IMG/VR virus record: IMGVR_UViG_3300011116_000669
Span: 1-24,954 of that record
DNA from: a virus
DNA: 24,954 bases
Direction: 5' to 3' (one strand)
Position 1 is the first letter of the stretch. Each line of letters starts with the position of its first letter. The notes under the pieces are model-generated. The model ran no database searches. It saw nothing but the letters and a program-made list of their open reading frames with translations, and was not told the DNA's origin. The position numbers were made by a program, and so were the translations under genes. Shown one piece after another: positions 14,315-21,514 of this stretch.

Positions 14315-16075
14315 TTATACCAATGCAAATGGACCAGAAGATGTTATCATAACATTAGAAACTTCAAATCCTAAAAAGTTCATAATCGCATCAAACATTT
14401 TTCCACCAAGACTTTTAATATATGATATTGCTTCTTTTACTCTACTCATTATAGTATTTAATATATTCTCCACTTGTTTTTTTATTTTATCGGTAACATT
14501 TTTAAACCCTTTTACCAAATTATTAAACAATGCAAATTCATCTATTCTTTGTTTAGTAGCTTCCATTAAAATGGTTTTTCCAATTTTAGATTTTGAAAAC
14601 TCTTCATTAACAATATCTTTAAATGTAATATTTTCAATTAGTTTTGATTTTGAAAGTTGTTTTGACCTTAATACCAATGATGCTTGTGGATTAGCACCAG
14701 ATGTTTTGAATGCTACATAAAATGAATTTTTAGATGCTAATGGTTTTGCATCATTTATACTTTGCATTTTTAAATGAGCGGTAACTTTACCCGATGGGTC
14801 AAATTCTATTAACTGATTCGCAACAGCGTTTTTATCTGAAAATTTATTAGTTCCTGTTGCTGCTTCAAAACAAAAACATGTTTTAAAATACACATCTTTA
14901 AAAATTGATTGCATCTCATTTGTTAGTTCTTTTGCATTTAGTTGTAATTTTTCCATTTCAGCTATTGCTTTTTCTTGTGATGGAGTTAAAGTTTCACCAC
15001 TATCGCGCAATTTTTCTAATGCGGTAATTGTACCCTTTTCCGACATTTTTCCCATTTTTTGTTCTAACACATCTAAAAATGATTTTAATGATGCTGGCTG
15101 ATTTTCTCCAACCATTTTAATAGCTGCATTAAATGTAGCAATAGCCTCTTTGGGACCGGCACTCATCAACTGAGAACCACCTACTTTTTTTAAGGAAATT
15201 TTTTCATCAGTATCACCCAATATGTCTGTTTTTGGGGTTTTATCAGTACCACCCCAATCAGAATTAATTGCTGCAGTGCCAGAACCCAATTGAGATAATT
15301 TTTTTGATTTAATAATACCCTTAAACGCATCTGCTATTTTTTTAGCATCTTCACCATAAGTAGACCAAAATACTTTGGCTCTTGCCCATTCTTTAGAACT
15401 TTCATCAATACCATTGTGCGCGCATATTATTAACGCCTCCCAATCCTCTCCCTTTGGTTCTGCACCACCACCTTTTGAGTGTATGAATAATTCTGAATTA
15501 CCACCACCTCTGGTTGAAGATGCAACTCGTACTTTATTTCCATTTGGTAATTGAAGAGTTTTCACAAAATCACCAGAACCATAAGTCTTAATAGAAGAAT
15601 CATCATCTAATATAGTTAGAACATCACCATTTTTTAAATTAGGAGCCCACTTTGGTGGAGTTTCTTTATTAAAAATAATTTGATGACCAGCTTTATATTT
15701 TGAATCCAAAAAACTTGCTTCAGATATAATATCTTCTTCTAAATCCATTGTACCCGATTGTTCCATCTCCCGCTTCTTTTTCAAATATGCTTCTTTTTCA
15801 ATATCGGTCATCATACCAAACTTAATCGCATCCAAATCCTTTTCTAATGGATTTTCCTCTTTAGGTTTTTCTTCCGTTGGAGGTGTTGGGGATTGCTCTA
15901 ATAAACTTTTACGAAATTCATAAGCAATATCACTACCATACAATTCCTCTATTACCTGAGTAATCGCATTAATAGATTTTGTGCTATGTGGGTTTATGAG
16001 TTCACCCCTTATTTCATTCCAAGTAAGTTGGGTTATTTCATTCAGTATATTATCTATAAAACTATTATTCTCCAT
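14315..16075 (-). CDS. 586-aa protein with a possible PD-(D/E)XK nuclease core
   Basis: I do not recognise the whole protein. Residues 1-60 are helical, 61-80 form a Pro/Glu linker, and 205-310 hold the most conserved-looking region. There, EDWEALIICAHNG (helix with Glu213) is followed by DWGGTDKTPKTDILGDTDEK (273-292) and ISLKKVGGSQLMS. An acidic residue after a turn (Asp284) and a strand with S-x-K (Ser294, Lys296) resemble the metal site of PD-(D/E)XK nucleases, such as restriction enzymes and resolvases. The C-terminal 70 residues are helical with amphipathic and hydrophobic stretches (FDAIMNFLGFEVSNVMI). It lies between the family A polymerase homologue and the SSB operon. The alternative is a virion protein, since large T4-like phages have many unassigned proteins of this size. 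The nuclease reading is inference. Confidence 0.7.
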   Translation of the reverse strand: MENNSFIDNILNEITQLTWNEIRGELINPHSTKSINAITQVIEELYGSDIAYEFRKSLLEQSPTPPTEEKPKEENPLEKDLDAIKFGMMTDIEKEAYLKKKREMEQSGTMDLEEDIISEASFLDSKYKAGHQIIFNKETPPKWAPNLKNGDVLTILDDDSSIKTYGSGDFVKTLQLPNGNKVRVASSTRGGGNSELFIHSKGGGAEPKGEDWEALIICAHNGIDESSKEWARAKVFWSTYGEDAKKIADAFKGIIKSKKLSQLGSGTAAINSDWGGTDKTPKTDILGDTDEKISLKKVGGSQLMSAGPKEAIATFNAAIKMVGENQPASLKSFLDVLEQKMGKMSEKGTITALEKLRDSGETLTPSQEKAIAEMEKLQLNAKELTNEMQSIFKDVYFKTCFCFEAATGTNKFSDKNAVANQLIEFDPSGKVTAHLKMQSINDAKPLASKNSFYVAFKTSGANPQASLVLRSKQLSKSKLIENITFKDIVNEEFSKSKIGKTILMEATKQRIDEFALFNNLVKGFKNVTDKIKKQVENILNTIMSRVKEAISYIKSLGGKMFDAIMNFLGFEVSNVMITSSGPFALV

Positions 16076-16092
16076 AAGTATAAATATCTTTA

Positions 16093-17295
16093 TTATATAG
16101 TAAACATATTCTTATAGTCATCTCCAACCTCTACCTTTACAGGATATCCACCCCACTCCATAATCTCTTTTACCTTTTGTGGATATGTATCTATTTCATC
16201 TTCGGATACATCAAATAGGATTGAGTCATAAGTGTAAAGAACAGGTACTGATTTATAACCCTCTAATTGTTTACTTAGTTTATTTATAATAAGTATGTTT
16301 CTTTCCGTTTCTAATGCTTGTAAAATATAGTTAAATAGTTTATTTTTGTTCATTTCCGGCATTTTTCTAATAAACCGTTTAAATATTGGTGTTTCAACCC
16401 CAGCATTAAACAAATACTCATTCCATAACTTATCAATTATGATAGAAACCGATTCGTAGAATGGTATGTGTTTATACTCATCCTGCACCCCACCATAGAG
16501 TTGTCTAAAGGTTATTGGTTTTGCTTGCTCTATAGGTACTCCATACTGTTGACCTAACCAATTGTGAGCGGACATGTCCATTGGTATGGGGTTTCCTATT
16601 AAACCACCAATTAATCGGATGTGATACCCGTCATAATCAAAACTGAATAACTTACCCCCAACAAATCGGGACACAAACCTGCTTCGGGTATCATCCCCCT
16701 TTTTCAATGCAGCGTAATTAATACCATTGAAAGCATTGGAGGGACGGGAGGTGGATGTTAAAAAATTATATTGTGTCATTTCCAACCCATCTTTGGATTG
16801 AAACCCGTTCTTTTCTATATTATAAAGTGAGTGTGGATATAGTGTAGAAAATTTTGTAGGTTCTACATTGGTTGATTTAAATAACTTTTTCCATTCACCA
16901 AAGAGCTCATAGTGTTTTAGTATAGGTATTAAATCTCCTACCTTTGGAATCCCCCTCCGTCTGAAAACATTGTGAATAGGTAACTCATCCACATTATACT
17001 CTAATCCCAAATGAAATAGGTATGCTTGTAAATCATAAAGATTATCAGTTTTGTAGTGATATAAAAACGATTTCAAATCTACCACAAATACCTTCTTAAA
17101 TCTACTCAAGTCTAATTCCCCACCAAATAGTTCTACATCCAAGTTTTTGTAGTTGATACAGCAATCAATCTCCCCATCGGAAATGAATAGGCAAGATAAT
17201 TCCGTTTGAGCAGGGTGTTTGCTCAAAGAACTATATATTGGATACACCAAAACCCTGTCCGTAGACAGGGTGGTTGGGATTTCGTTAAAAATCAT
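16093..17295 (-). CDS. Family A DNA polymerase homologue with altered active site
   Basis: A 400-residue protein colinear with the palm and fingers of E. coli Pol I. The TSTSRPSNAFNGINY segment (180-194) corresponds to the Pol I TGRLSS...QNIP region. Motif A is FSFDYDGYHIRLI (217-229, Asp220). Motif B is AKPITFRQLYGG (258-269, Lys259, Tyr267). FNYILQALETERN matches the Pol I NAPMQGTAAD helix, and motif C is LYTYDSILFDV (353-363, Asp357). The two catalytic aspartates are kept. However, the Pol I motif A glutamate is His225 here and the motif C His-Asp-Glu is Tyr-Asp-Ser. Residues 1-170 may be a decayed exonuclease fold without its acidic residues. It could be a gap-filling or lesion polymerase, or a non-catalytic factor. 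The ATG at 17295 lies 4 bases from a promoter -7 element. Confidence 0.87.
   Translation of the reverse strand: MIFNEIPTTLSTDRVLVYPIYSSLSKHPAQTELSCLFISDGEIDCCINYKNLDVELFGGELDLSRFKKVFVVDLKSFLYHYKTDNLYDLQAYLFHLGLEYNVDELPIHNVFRRRGIPKVGDLIPILKHYELFGEWKKLFKSTNVEPTKFSTLYPHSLYNIEKNGFQSKDGLEMTQYNFLTSTSRPSNAFNGINYAALKKGDDTRSRFVSRFVGGKLFSFDYDGYHIRLIGGLIGNPIPMDMSAHNWLGQQYGVPIEQAKPITFRQLYGGVQDEYKHIPFYESVSIIIDKLWNEYLFNAGVETPIFKRFIRKMPEMNKNKLFNYILQALETERNILIINKLSKQLEGYKSVPVLYTYDSILFDVSEDEIDTYPQKVKEIMEWGGYPVKVEVGDDYKNMFTI
17247..17277 (-). other. Strong hairpin in codons 6-17 of the family A polymerase gene
   Basis: CCAA-a-ACCCTGTC, loop CGTA, GACAGGGT-gg-TTGG: an 8-bp perfect stem extended by 4 bp across a small internal loop. 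It begins about 18 bases after the ATG of a transcript predicted to be leaderless, so it would sit next to an initiating ribosome. Confidence 0.6.
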
Positions 17296-17299
17296 TCAA

Positions 17300-17331
17300 C
17301 AAATATACAAAATAATTTCTATATTTCCAAA
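17300..17331 (-). promoter_or_regulatory. Bacteroidetes-type promoter (class 1) for the family A polymerase gene
   Basis: Minus-strand TTTG (17328-17331), 20-base spacer, TATATTTG (17300-17307). It shares 20 identical bases with two other promoters, and TTTGGAAAT around the -33 element with the promoter at 3534-3565. Only TTGA separates the -7 element from ATG. The rest of the 127-base gap (17332-17422) holds nothing I can identify. Confidence 0.82.
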
Positions 17332-17422
17332 TCTTACTTACACAAATACATCATATTCCTGGTGTATGGATGAAGAAAACCTGGACAAATAAACGAGTTA
17401 TGTTCAAGTTTTTGAAACCGTT

Positions 17423-17629
17423 CTAACTAACTTCTATGATTTCAATTTGAGAAGTTTTATTCAACACCACCCTATTAGAGTATTTAGAAATAATCAAATC
17501 TCTAATATCATCAACTGTTGAGTTTTCATCAATACCATCTTTCTTCCAAAAAGTCATAGTGTAATTTTGATTATTTCTAAATCTATCACCACTTTTGACC
17601 GATACATTTTTTAATTTAACTGATACCAT
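17423..17629 (-). CDS. Small unknown protein (68 aa)
   Basis: A 68-residue protein of unknown function. The sequence suggests two beta strands (MVSVKLKNVSVKSGDRFR), an aromatic YTMTFWKK strand, a helix (STVDDIRDLIISKYSNR) and a last strand (SQIEIIEVS), which would be a small alpha/beta fold. It has no Shine-Dalgarno site; the leader is A/T-rich. It lies between the promoter-bearing gap of the polymerase gene and the 53-aa gene. Coding potential is supported by the clean alternation of polar and hydrophobic residues. It could be one of the small host-interaction proteins common in early phage regions. Confidence 0.62.
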   Translation of the reverse strand: MVSVKLKNVSVKSGDRFRNNQNYTMTFWKKDGIDENSTVDDIRDLIISKYSNRVVLNKTSQIEIIEVS

Positions 17630-17691
17630 ATTTTCAAATTTAATTGTTTCAAAAACCTAAACATAACAACATAATTTTATCTTCTTATGAC

Positions 17692-17718
17692 TATACAAAA
17701 TAATTTTGATATTACAAA
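17692..17718 (-). promoter_or_regulatory. Degenerate class 1 promoter upstream of the 68-aa gene
   Basis: The 16 bases AAAATTATTTTGTATA are shared with the class 1 promoters, and a TTTG at 17715-17718 lies 19 bases upstream. The -7 element reads TATAGTCA instead of TATATTTG, so the promoter is weak, decayed, or needs another factor. Confidence 0.4.
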
Positions 17719-17873
17719 TAGAGAACTTCAATATTGTAGCCCGAAACACGATAAACTGAACTAAACAATCCACCTTCGGTCTTTGTTACTTTGTAACCAA
17801 GCGCTTTCATCCTACGGGCGAAAAGGAGTTGCGAGTAAAATGGGACTTTGAATTTTTTCCAATATTTTTTCAT
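17712..17873 (-). CDS. Very small basic protein (53 aa)
   Basis: An open frame of 53 codons from ATG at 17873 to TAA at 17712, starting MKKYWKKFKVPFYSQLLFAR, then MKALGYKV, and ending GYNIEVLYL. The N-terminus is strongly basic and aromatic. It follows the 259-aa gene by 10 bases, and its leader (TTAACCCCCACACT before ATGAA) is nearly identical to the leader of that gene, which supports it being translated. Function is unknown. The end of the gene overlaps a possible promoter for the 68-aa gene. Confidence 0.65.
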   Translation of the reverse strand: MKKYWKKFKVPFYSQLLFARRMKALGYKVTKTEGGLFSSVYRVSGYNIEVLYL

Positions 17874-17883
17874 AGTGTGGGGG

Positions 17884-18663
17884 TTAATAAATTATTGTAG
17901 GGCCGTATTCCGATGTGAGAGGGTCAATCCAAATTGCTATGTTCCCATTTTCATACACCCTCACGCCTGTTGGTGTAACGGTGATGGTTTTATTTTTGGT
18001 CTTTTGGGCTTTACCATTAACGACTGGCATAATGTATGGGTACATACCGTGTACCTGATGGGCGTCGCTACAATGAACCCTAATATCGCCATCAATGCCA
18101 GCCACCTCAGCCCTAAAGGAAACGCTTACAATGGTGTCGGAATCGTTTTTTTCAAGATTGAAGCCGTTGGATAATCCGTAAATGGTTATGGGCTGACCGA
18201 TAGGTAGAATTGCGTGGATGGCATCAGCTGCCTCCTTCTTCTGTTTGGCTTTGGCCTCCAATTTAGCTTTATGCTCGGCCCATTGTGGTAGGGTTTCAAT
18301 GTGTGAGGCGTGATTACCCATATTCACATCGTGCACCCACAAAACATATTGCCAGTCCATTTTGGCTACATCAGCAACCAGTTGATAAGCATACTTACCC
18401 TTCCCAAAAATATGCTCAGGCAGTTGGTTCTTACCCTCACGGTCAAAACTGAGTGTCTTACCTCGCAGTTCATCATCAATAGTCAAAGTAGGATATAGCT
18501 CCTTAACTTTGTCTAACGACATTGATACATTTTTATGATAGGTGTATCGTTCATCAACACGAGAGAGCCAATGCTTTCCATAAGAATCGGTGATATACAC
18601 CGGAACTTTTTCAACGCTCCAAAGAGTATAATATTTAGTAGCAAATCCGATAAGGTTCTTCAT
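17884..18663 (-). CDS. Unknown protein (259 aa) in a GC-richer segment
   Basis: A 259-residue protein I cannot assign. The N-terminal part (1-120) holds short beta-like segments (VPVYITDSYGKHW, then YTYHKNVSMSLDKVKELYP). A Lys/Ala-rich helix at about 126-150 (WAEHKAKLEAKAKQKKEAAD) looks like a short coiled coil, and a second beta-rich domain (GQPITIYGLSNGF to the end) follows. No catalytic motif is evident. Its DNA is visibly more GC-rich than its surroundings: the 60 bases from 18061 are 53% GC, against 32% for the 60 bases from 20041. That suggests acquisition from another source. It is driven by copy 2 of the 80-bp cassette and is followed by the 53-aa gene with a similar leader. Confidence 0.8.
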   Translation of the reverse strand: MKNLIGFATKYYTLWSVEKVPVYITDSYGKHWLSRVDERYTYHKNVSMSLDKVKELYPTLTIDDELRGKTLSFDREGKNQLPEHIFGKGKYAYQLVADVAKMDWQYVLWVHDVNMGNHASHIETLPQWAEHKAKLEAKAKQKKEAADAIHAILPIGQPITIYGLSNGFNLEKNDSDTIVSVSFRAEVAGIDGDIRVHCSDAHQVHGMYPYIMPVVNGKAQKTKNKTITVTPTGVRVYENGNIAIWIDPLTSEYGPTIIY

Positions 18664-18698
18664 AGTGTGGAGGTTAATATCTCAATCATCTTACATAG

Positions 18699-18730
18699 TA
18701 AAGATACGAAGAAAAACCCATATTTCCAAA
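18699..18730 (-). promoter_or_regulatory. Bacteroidetes-type promoter (class 3) for the 259-aa gene
   Basis: Minus-strand TTTG (18727-18730), 20-base spacer, TATCTTTA (18699-18706). Here the -33 element is consensus, unlike copy 1. The leader is about 30 bases and ends TTAACCTCCACACT before ATG, with no Shine-Dalgarno sequence. Confidence 0.75.
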
Positions 18731-18756
18731 CCTTTTAGATTAAATTTTCATTAAAG

Positions 18757-18765
18757 TTATCCACA
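18757..18765 (+). promoter_or_regulatory. Consensus DnaA box in cassette copy 2
   Basis: TTATCCACA, identical to the bacterial consensus and conserved with copy 1, although the sequence just beyond it diverges between copies. The conserved block therefore ends almost exactly at this site. Confidence 0.55.
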
Positions 18766-18788
18766 TTTTGCTCTAAACCCACGAAAAC

Positions 18789-18806
18789 TGTCCAATTTAT
18801 TGGACA
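18789..18806. repeat. Perfect palindrome between the 185-aa gene and the cassette
   Basis: TGTCCAAT and ATTGGACA are perfect 8-base arms with a 2-base centre, directly adjoining the stop codon at 18807. The equivalent place in copy 1 has the same palindrome with one mismatch (4156-4171). An operator or a transcript-end structure is possible. Confidence 0.65.
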
Positions 18807-19364
18807 CTATTGGGAGAACTGGGTTAGATTGGTTAAAAACCTATCAATTTGTGGTATATCTGATTTTAGGACAGAAATAACCTTTTTATTCATCTCTTTT
18901 ACACGCCCATCACTTACAAATGGTTTTTCAATCTTCCACCTAAATTCTTTCTTAATATACAAAGAATTATCCAATTCTCCAAAATTTTTTTGGGAAACTT
19001 CGTATATGTTCGGGTAATTAAACTGAGAAACAATATACCTTATCATATAACCACGATTATAATCTTCTGCTGTAGGTGTGGGTGTAATTGGTATAGGTGT
19101 TTTGTATCTATCCTTAAACCTATCGTTTGTTAGTTTGTCATATTCAAATATATTTTTATTGTTTGTATCACCCAAATTTTTATAGGGGATGAGTGGCTTT
19201 GATACACCATTTAAATAGGTGGATTCAGTATATACCTCCCCCGTACTTTTATATTGATGATATGGGCCAATATATTCTTTACCATCCTCAAACATCCATT
19301 GTTTTTGTAATGAAATGCCTGATACGGAATCACCTGGTACATAATATAGTTTTTTTCTTGCCAT
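18807..19364 (-). CDS. Probable virion-associated protein (185 aa)
   Basis: A 185-residue protein at the end of the structural gene block. The N-terminal region reads KKLYYVPGDSVSGISLQKQW, then MFEDGKEYIGPYHQYKSTGE and VYTESTYLNGVSKPLIPY. It resembles proteins I associate with tail or baseplate regions of large T4-like marine phages, where a similar EDG-YIGPYH motif is followed by VYT. The middle has a Pro/Thr linker (PIPITPTPTAED), and the C-terminal third is helical. It starts 15 bases after the 607-aa gene stop. No enzymatic motif is seen. The structural role rests on neighbourhood and a remembered motif, not on a search. Confidence 0.65.
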   Translation of the reverse strand: MARKKLYYVPGDSVSGISLQKQWMFEDGKEYIGPYHQYKSTGEVYTESTYLNGVSKPLIPYKNLGDTNNKNIFEYDKLTNDRFKDRYKTPIPITPTPTAEDYNRGYMIRYIVSQFNYPNIYEVSQKNFGELDNSLYIKKEFRWKIEKPFVSDGRVKEMNKKVISVLKSDIPQIDRFLTNLTQFSQ

Positions 19365-19379
19365 ATTATTAAATATTAT

Positions 19380-21203
19380 CTAAAAACTATTTGAAATCCC
19401 ACCGGCAGCAGGAGCAGCCTTTTCACTCTGATTTTCAGTAAGTATGGGTCTTTTACCATCTGTTGGGTCAATTCCCGGTATGGGCTTAGCACCATCACTT
19501 ATATCAAACATCATTTGCCCTTCCAAATCCATTGTCCAGTCACCATTTGAAAATTTATGCCCTTGTTTTAAAACAATAAAATAAACATTTGGGTTAGTTA
19601 GTATTGATGGTAATCCTTTAACTCTAAATGTTTGTCCAAAAAGATATTCACTATACCCATCAACAGTAAGAGTAATAGTTACTCCATATTTATACCCAAT
19701 TTGTTGGGGTATTTTAAAATTGCATATTTTTTTCAAAGTCTGAATACAATCACTTAATATAGTTTCATCTAATTCTGCAAATGATGCATACATATTTGCT
19801 AATTCTTGCTGATCTTTACTAATATCTAGTAAAGCTGGCTTACACCCAAAAACACCTTGAACCATTCCGAGTCCTTTACCACTTTGAGCGGATGATAGGG
19901 CGATAGCTGCTATTTCAGAATCAATTGTTGATTGGACATTTATATTTCTTATTGTAGTAGTCTTATCTAATGGATTAACAACAGTAGGATTAATTTTTTG
20001 TATGAGAGTTTTTCTATCAACTATTTCATATCCATGTTTAGTAGATTCACCAGATTGACCATATGGTATCATTACTAATTTAATAGATTCACCCAAACAT
20101 GAGTTTATTTCATCCAAAACACGTTTAATAAATTGAATAAGTGTATTTTTGGTAGGATGCGGATTATCGGATTTATCATCTATTAATTCTTTTTCTATTT
20201 TTTCTAATGTATCAAATGATATAAAATACATCACACCACCGCCGTCCCAACCAAATTTTGCACCTTCAGCATAGTTAGCAGATTCACCACGACTACCTTG
20301 ATTTAAAACGGAAATTGGGTTTGCTGATTTTATTTTTGTTGTAATTGTCGTTGCTAATGCAATAGATTTAGTATTTTTAAATATACCCTCAAAACCACCA
20401 ATTGTTTTTACTAAATTAGCATCAATTGTTTCAATTAATTTTGATAAAGAAACATAATAAACTAGTTTTTGTTTTTGCCAAAATAACCAACTTGTATCGT
20501 TTGTATTAAAATTTGCAACACCAAATGAACCATTTCCTTTTGCAGTTCCTGCTTCAGGTTCTCCATCCTTAAAGTTTAGAATAGATTGTGCCTTTAAAAA
20601 ACCTACTATAGATTGTGGATATACCGGACCTTTGGTACTAGTTATACTGTATTCGTTATTTGGCGTTTTTAAATTTAAATCAAATGCTGCGGCCGCTTCT
20701 ATTGCAGCACCAGCAAATGTAACCGAACAATCATAATGTAATTTTTCATTTACACTAAATTGAAAATCCACAATTTTACCACGAATTGTTATTGGTTTTT
20801 CACCATTTATCCAACCCAATTCTAATTCAACATCATTCATGTGTTGAAAAAATCCTCTATCAAAACTATTAAATTGTTCAGGACTGTAGCAAGTAAAACT
20901 AACAGTAGCTTTCCATAAAAAAGCATCGTAAATATCGTTTGCACCATCGGATGACCAATCAACTGATGTTAAGGATGGTGGTGGAACTAATCTTGGTCCA
21001 GATAAAATAGATTCATAGGGTTGTGTTCTTACATCACCCGATTCAATTACTGCTTTTGTTGCATTACATTGCCCTTCTCCAGTAGAACGAAATATGGCGT
21101 ATGCCCGTCTTTCTGCAACAATTTTAGATGCGGATTCACCCAACCCACTACTATAAAATACATCACGATTTACAGGCTTAGTTCCAAATTGTAATTTACT
21201 CAT
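19380..21203 (-). CDS. Baseplate structural protein (607 aa)
   Basis: A 607-residue probable baseplate or hub protein. The N-terminal third contains a beta-rich domain with a segment (WKATVSFTCYSPEQFNSFD, then VELELGWINGEKPITIRGKI and VDFQFSVNEKLHYDCSVTFAG) of the type seen in phage tail hub and spike-base proteins that build tube-like beta structures. The middle includes helical stretches and an Ala/Gly-rich insert. The C-terminal domain returns to strands (YGVTITLTVDGYSEYLFGQT, then KFSNGDWTMDLEGQMMFDIS) and ends in a Gly/Ala tail. It lies 2 bases after the gp53-like gene with no ribosome binding site, indicating coupled translation. A gp27-like hub function is a reasonable guess from position; gp48/54-like tube proteins are alternatives. 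Confidence 0.72.
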   Translation of the reverse strand: MSKLQFGTKPVNRDVFYSSGLGESASKIVAERRAYAIFRSTGEGQCNATKAVIESGDVRTQPYESILSGPRLVPPPSLTSVDWSSDGANDIYDAFLWKATVSFTCYSPEQFNSFDRGFFQHMNDVELELGWINGEKPITIRGKIVDFQFSVNEKLHYDCSVTFAGAAIEAAAAFDLNLKTPNNEYSITSTKGPVYPQSIVGFLKAQSILNFKDGEPEAGTAKGNGSFGVANFNTNDTSWLFWQKQKLVYYVSLSKLIETIDANLVKTIGGFEGIFKNTKSIALATTITTKIKSANPISVLNQGSRGESANYAEGAKFGWDGGGVMYFISFDTLEKIEKELIDDKSDNPHPTKNTLIQFIKRVLDEINSCLGESIKLVMIPYGQSGESTKHGYEIVDRKTLIQKINPTVVNPLDKTTTIRNINVQSTIDSEIAAIALSSAQSGKGLGMVQGVFGCKPALLDISKDQQELANMYASFAELDETILSDCIQTLKKICNFKIPQQIGYKYGVTITLTVDGYSEYLFGQTFRVKGLPSILTNPNVYFIVLKQGHKFSNGDWTMDLEGQMMFDISDGAKPIPGIDPTDGKRPILTENQSEKAAPAAGGISNSF

Positions 21204-21205
21204 AA

Positions 21206-21505
21206 CTATAAATTATTTAATGCACTATATTCTTCTATGATAGATGTTATTTCAGTTGGTATTCTTATTTGTTTCCCCACAGGCACTAACAGGTCTCCTT
21301 TTCCGATATTGTTTGCCTCTGCGATTATCCACCATAAGGTTGGGTCTTTATAATATGCGTATGCCAAATTATCTAATCTATCTGAAAAAGAACCTATGAT
21401 ATATACATCGGTTGTTTTTTCTACTATCGTTGGATATCTAAAAGTTGGATAGTATTTTTTCCCACTATCGGTTGATAATCTATTTGGTGTGTTGTATCTG
21501 TTCAT
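21206..21505 (-). CDS. LysM-type baseplate wedge protein, gp53-like
   Basis: A 99-residue protein. Residues 31-83 form a LysM-like module: the strand TTDVYIIGSFSDRLDNLAYA, then YYKDPTLWWIIAEANN and LLVPVGKQIRIP. This arrangement, with the WW pair and the closing VPxGxxIRIP strand, is typical of T4 gp53 and of the small LysM proteins that clamp tail tube and baseplate parts in contractile systems. The N-terminal 30 residues (NRYNTPNRLSTDSGKKYYPT) are likely an arm embedded in the neighbouring wedge. It starts 9 bases after the 901-aa gene. A peptidoglycan-binding role is less likely, because there is no secretion signal or lytic domain. Confidence 0.8.
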   Translation of the reverse strand: MNRYNTPNRLSTDSGKKYYPTFRYPTIVEKTTDVYIIGSFSDRLDNLAYAYYKDPTLWWIIAEANNIGKGDLLVPVGKQIRIPTEITSIIEEYSALNNL

Positions 21506-21514
21506 AGTGTTGGT

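Larger units (their letters stand above)
18688..18767. repeat. 80-bp promoter cassette, copy 2
   Basis: Matches 4063-4142 at 79 of 80 positions in the same orientation. It contains the promoter of the 259-aa gene and, at its far end, a DnaA-box sequence (18757-18765). Outside the 80 bases the flanks diverge, except for a palindrome 21 bases beyond the unit. Confidence 0.95.

Noticed and set aside
17332-17422. Tiny open frames and a 5-bp stem (TTCAA/TTGAA) in the gap before the 68-aa gene
   Set aside because: Frames are under 10 codons and the stem is within chance expectation.
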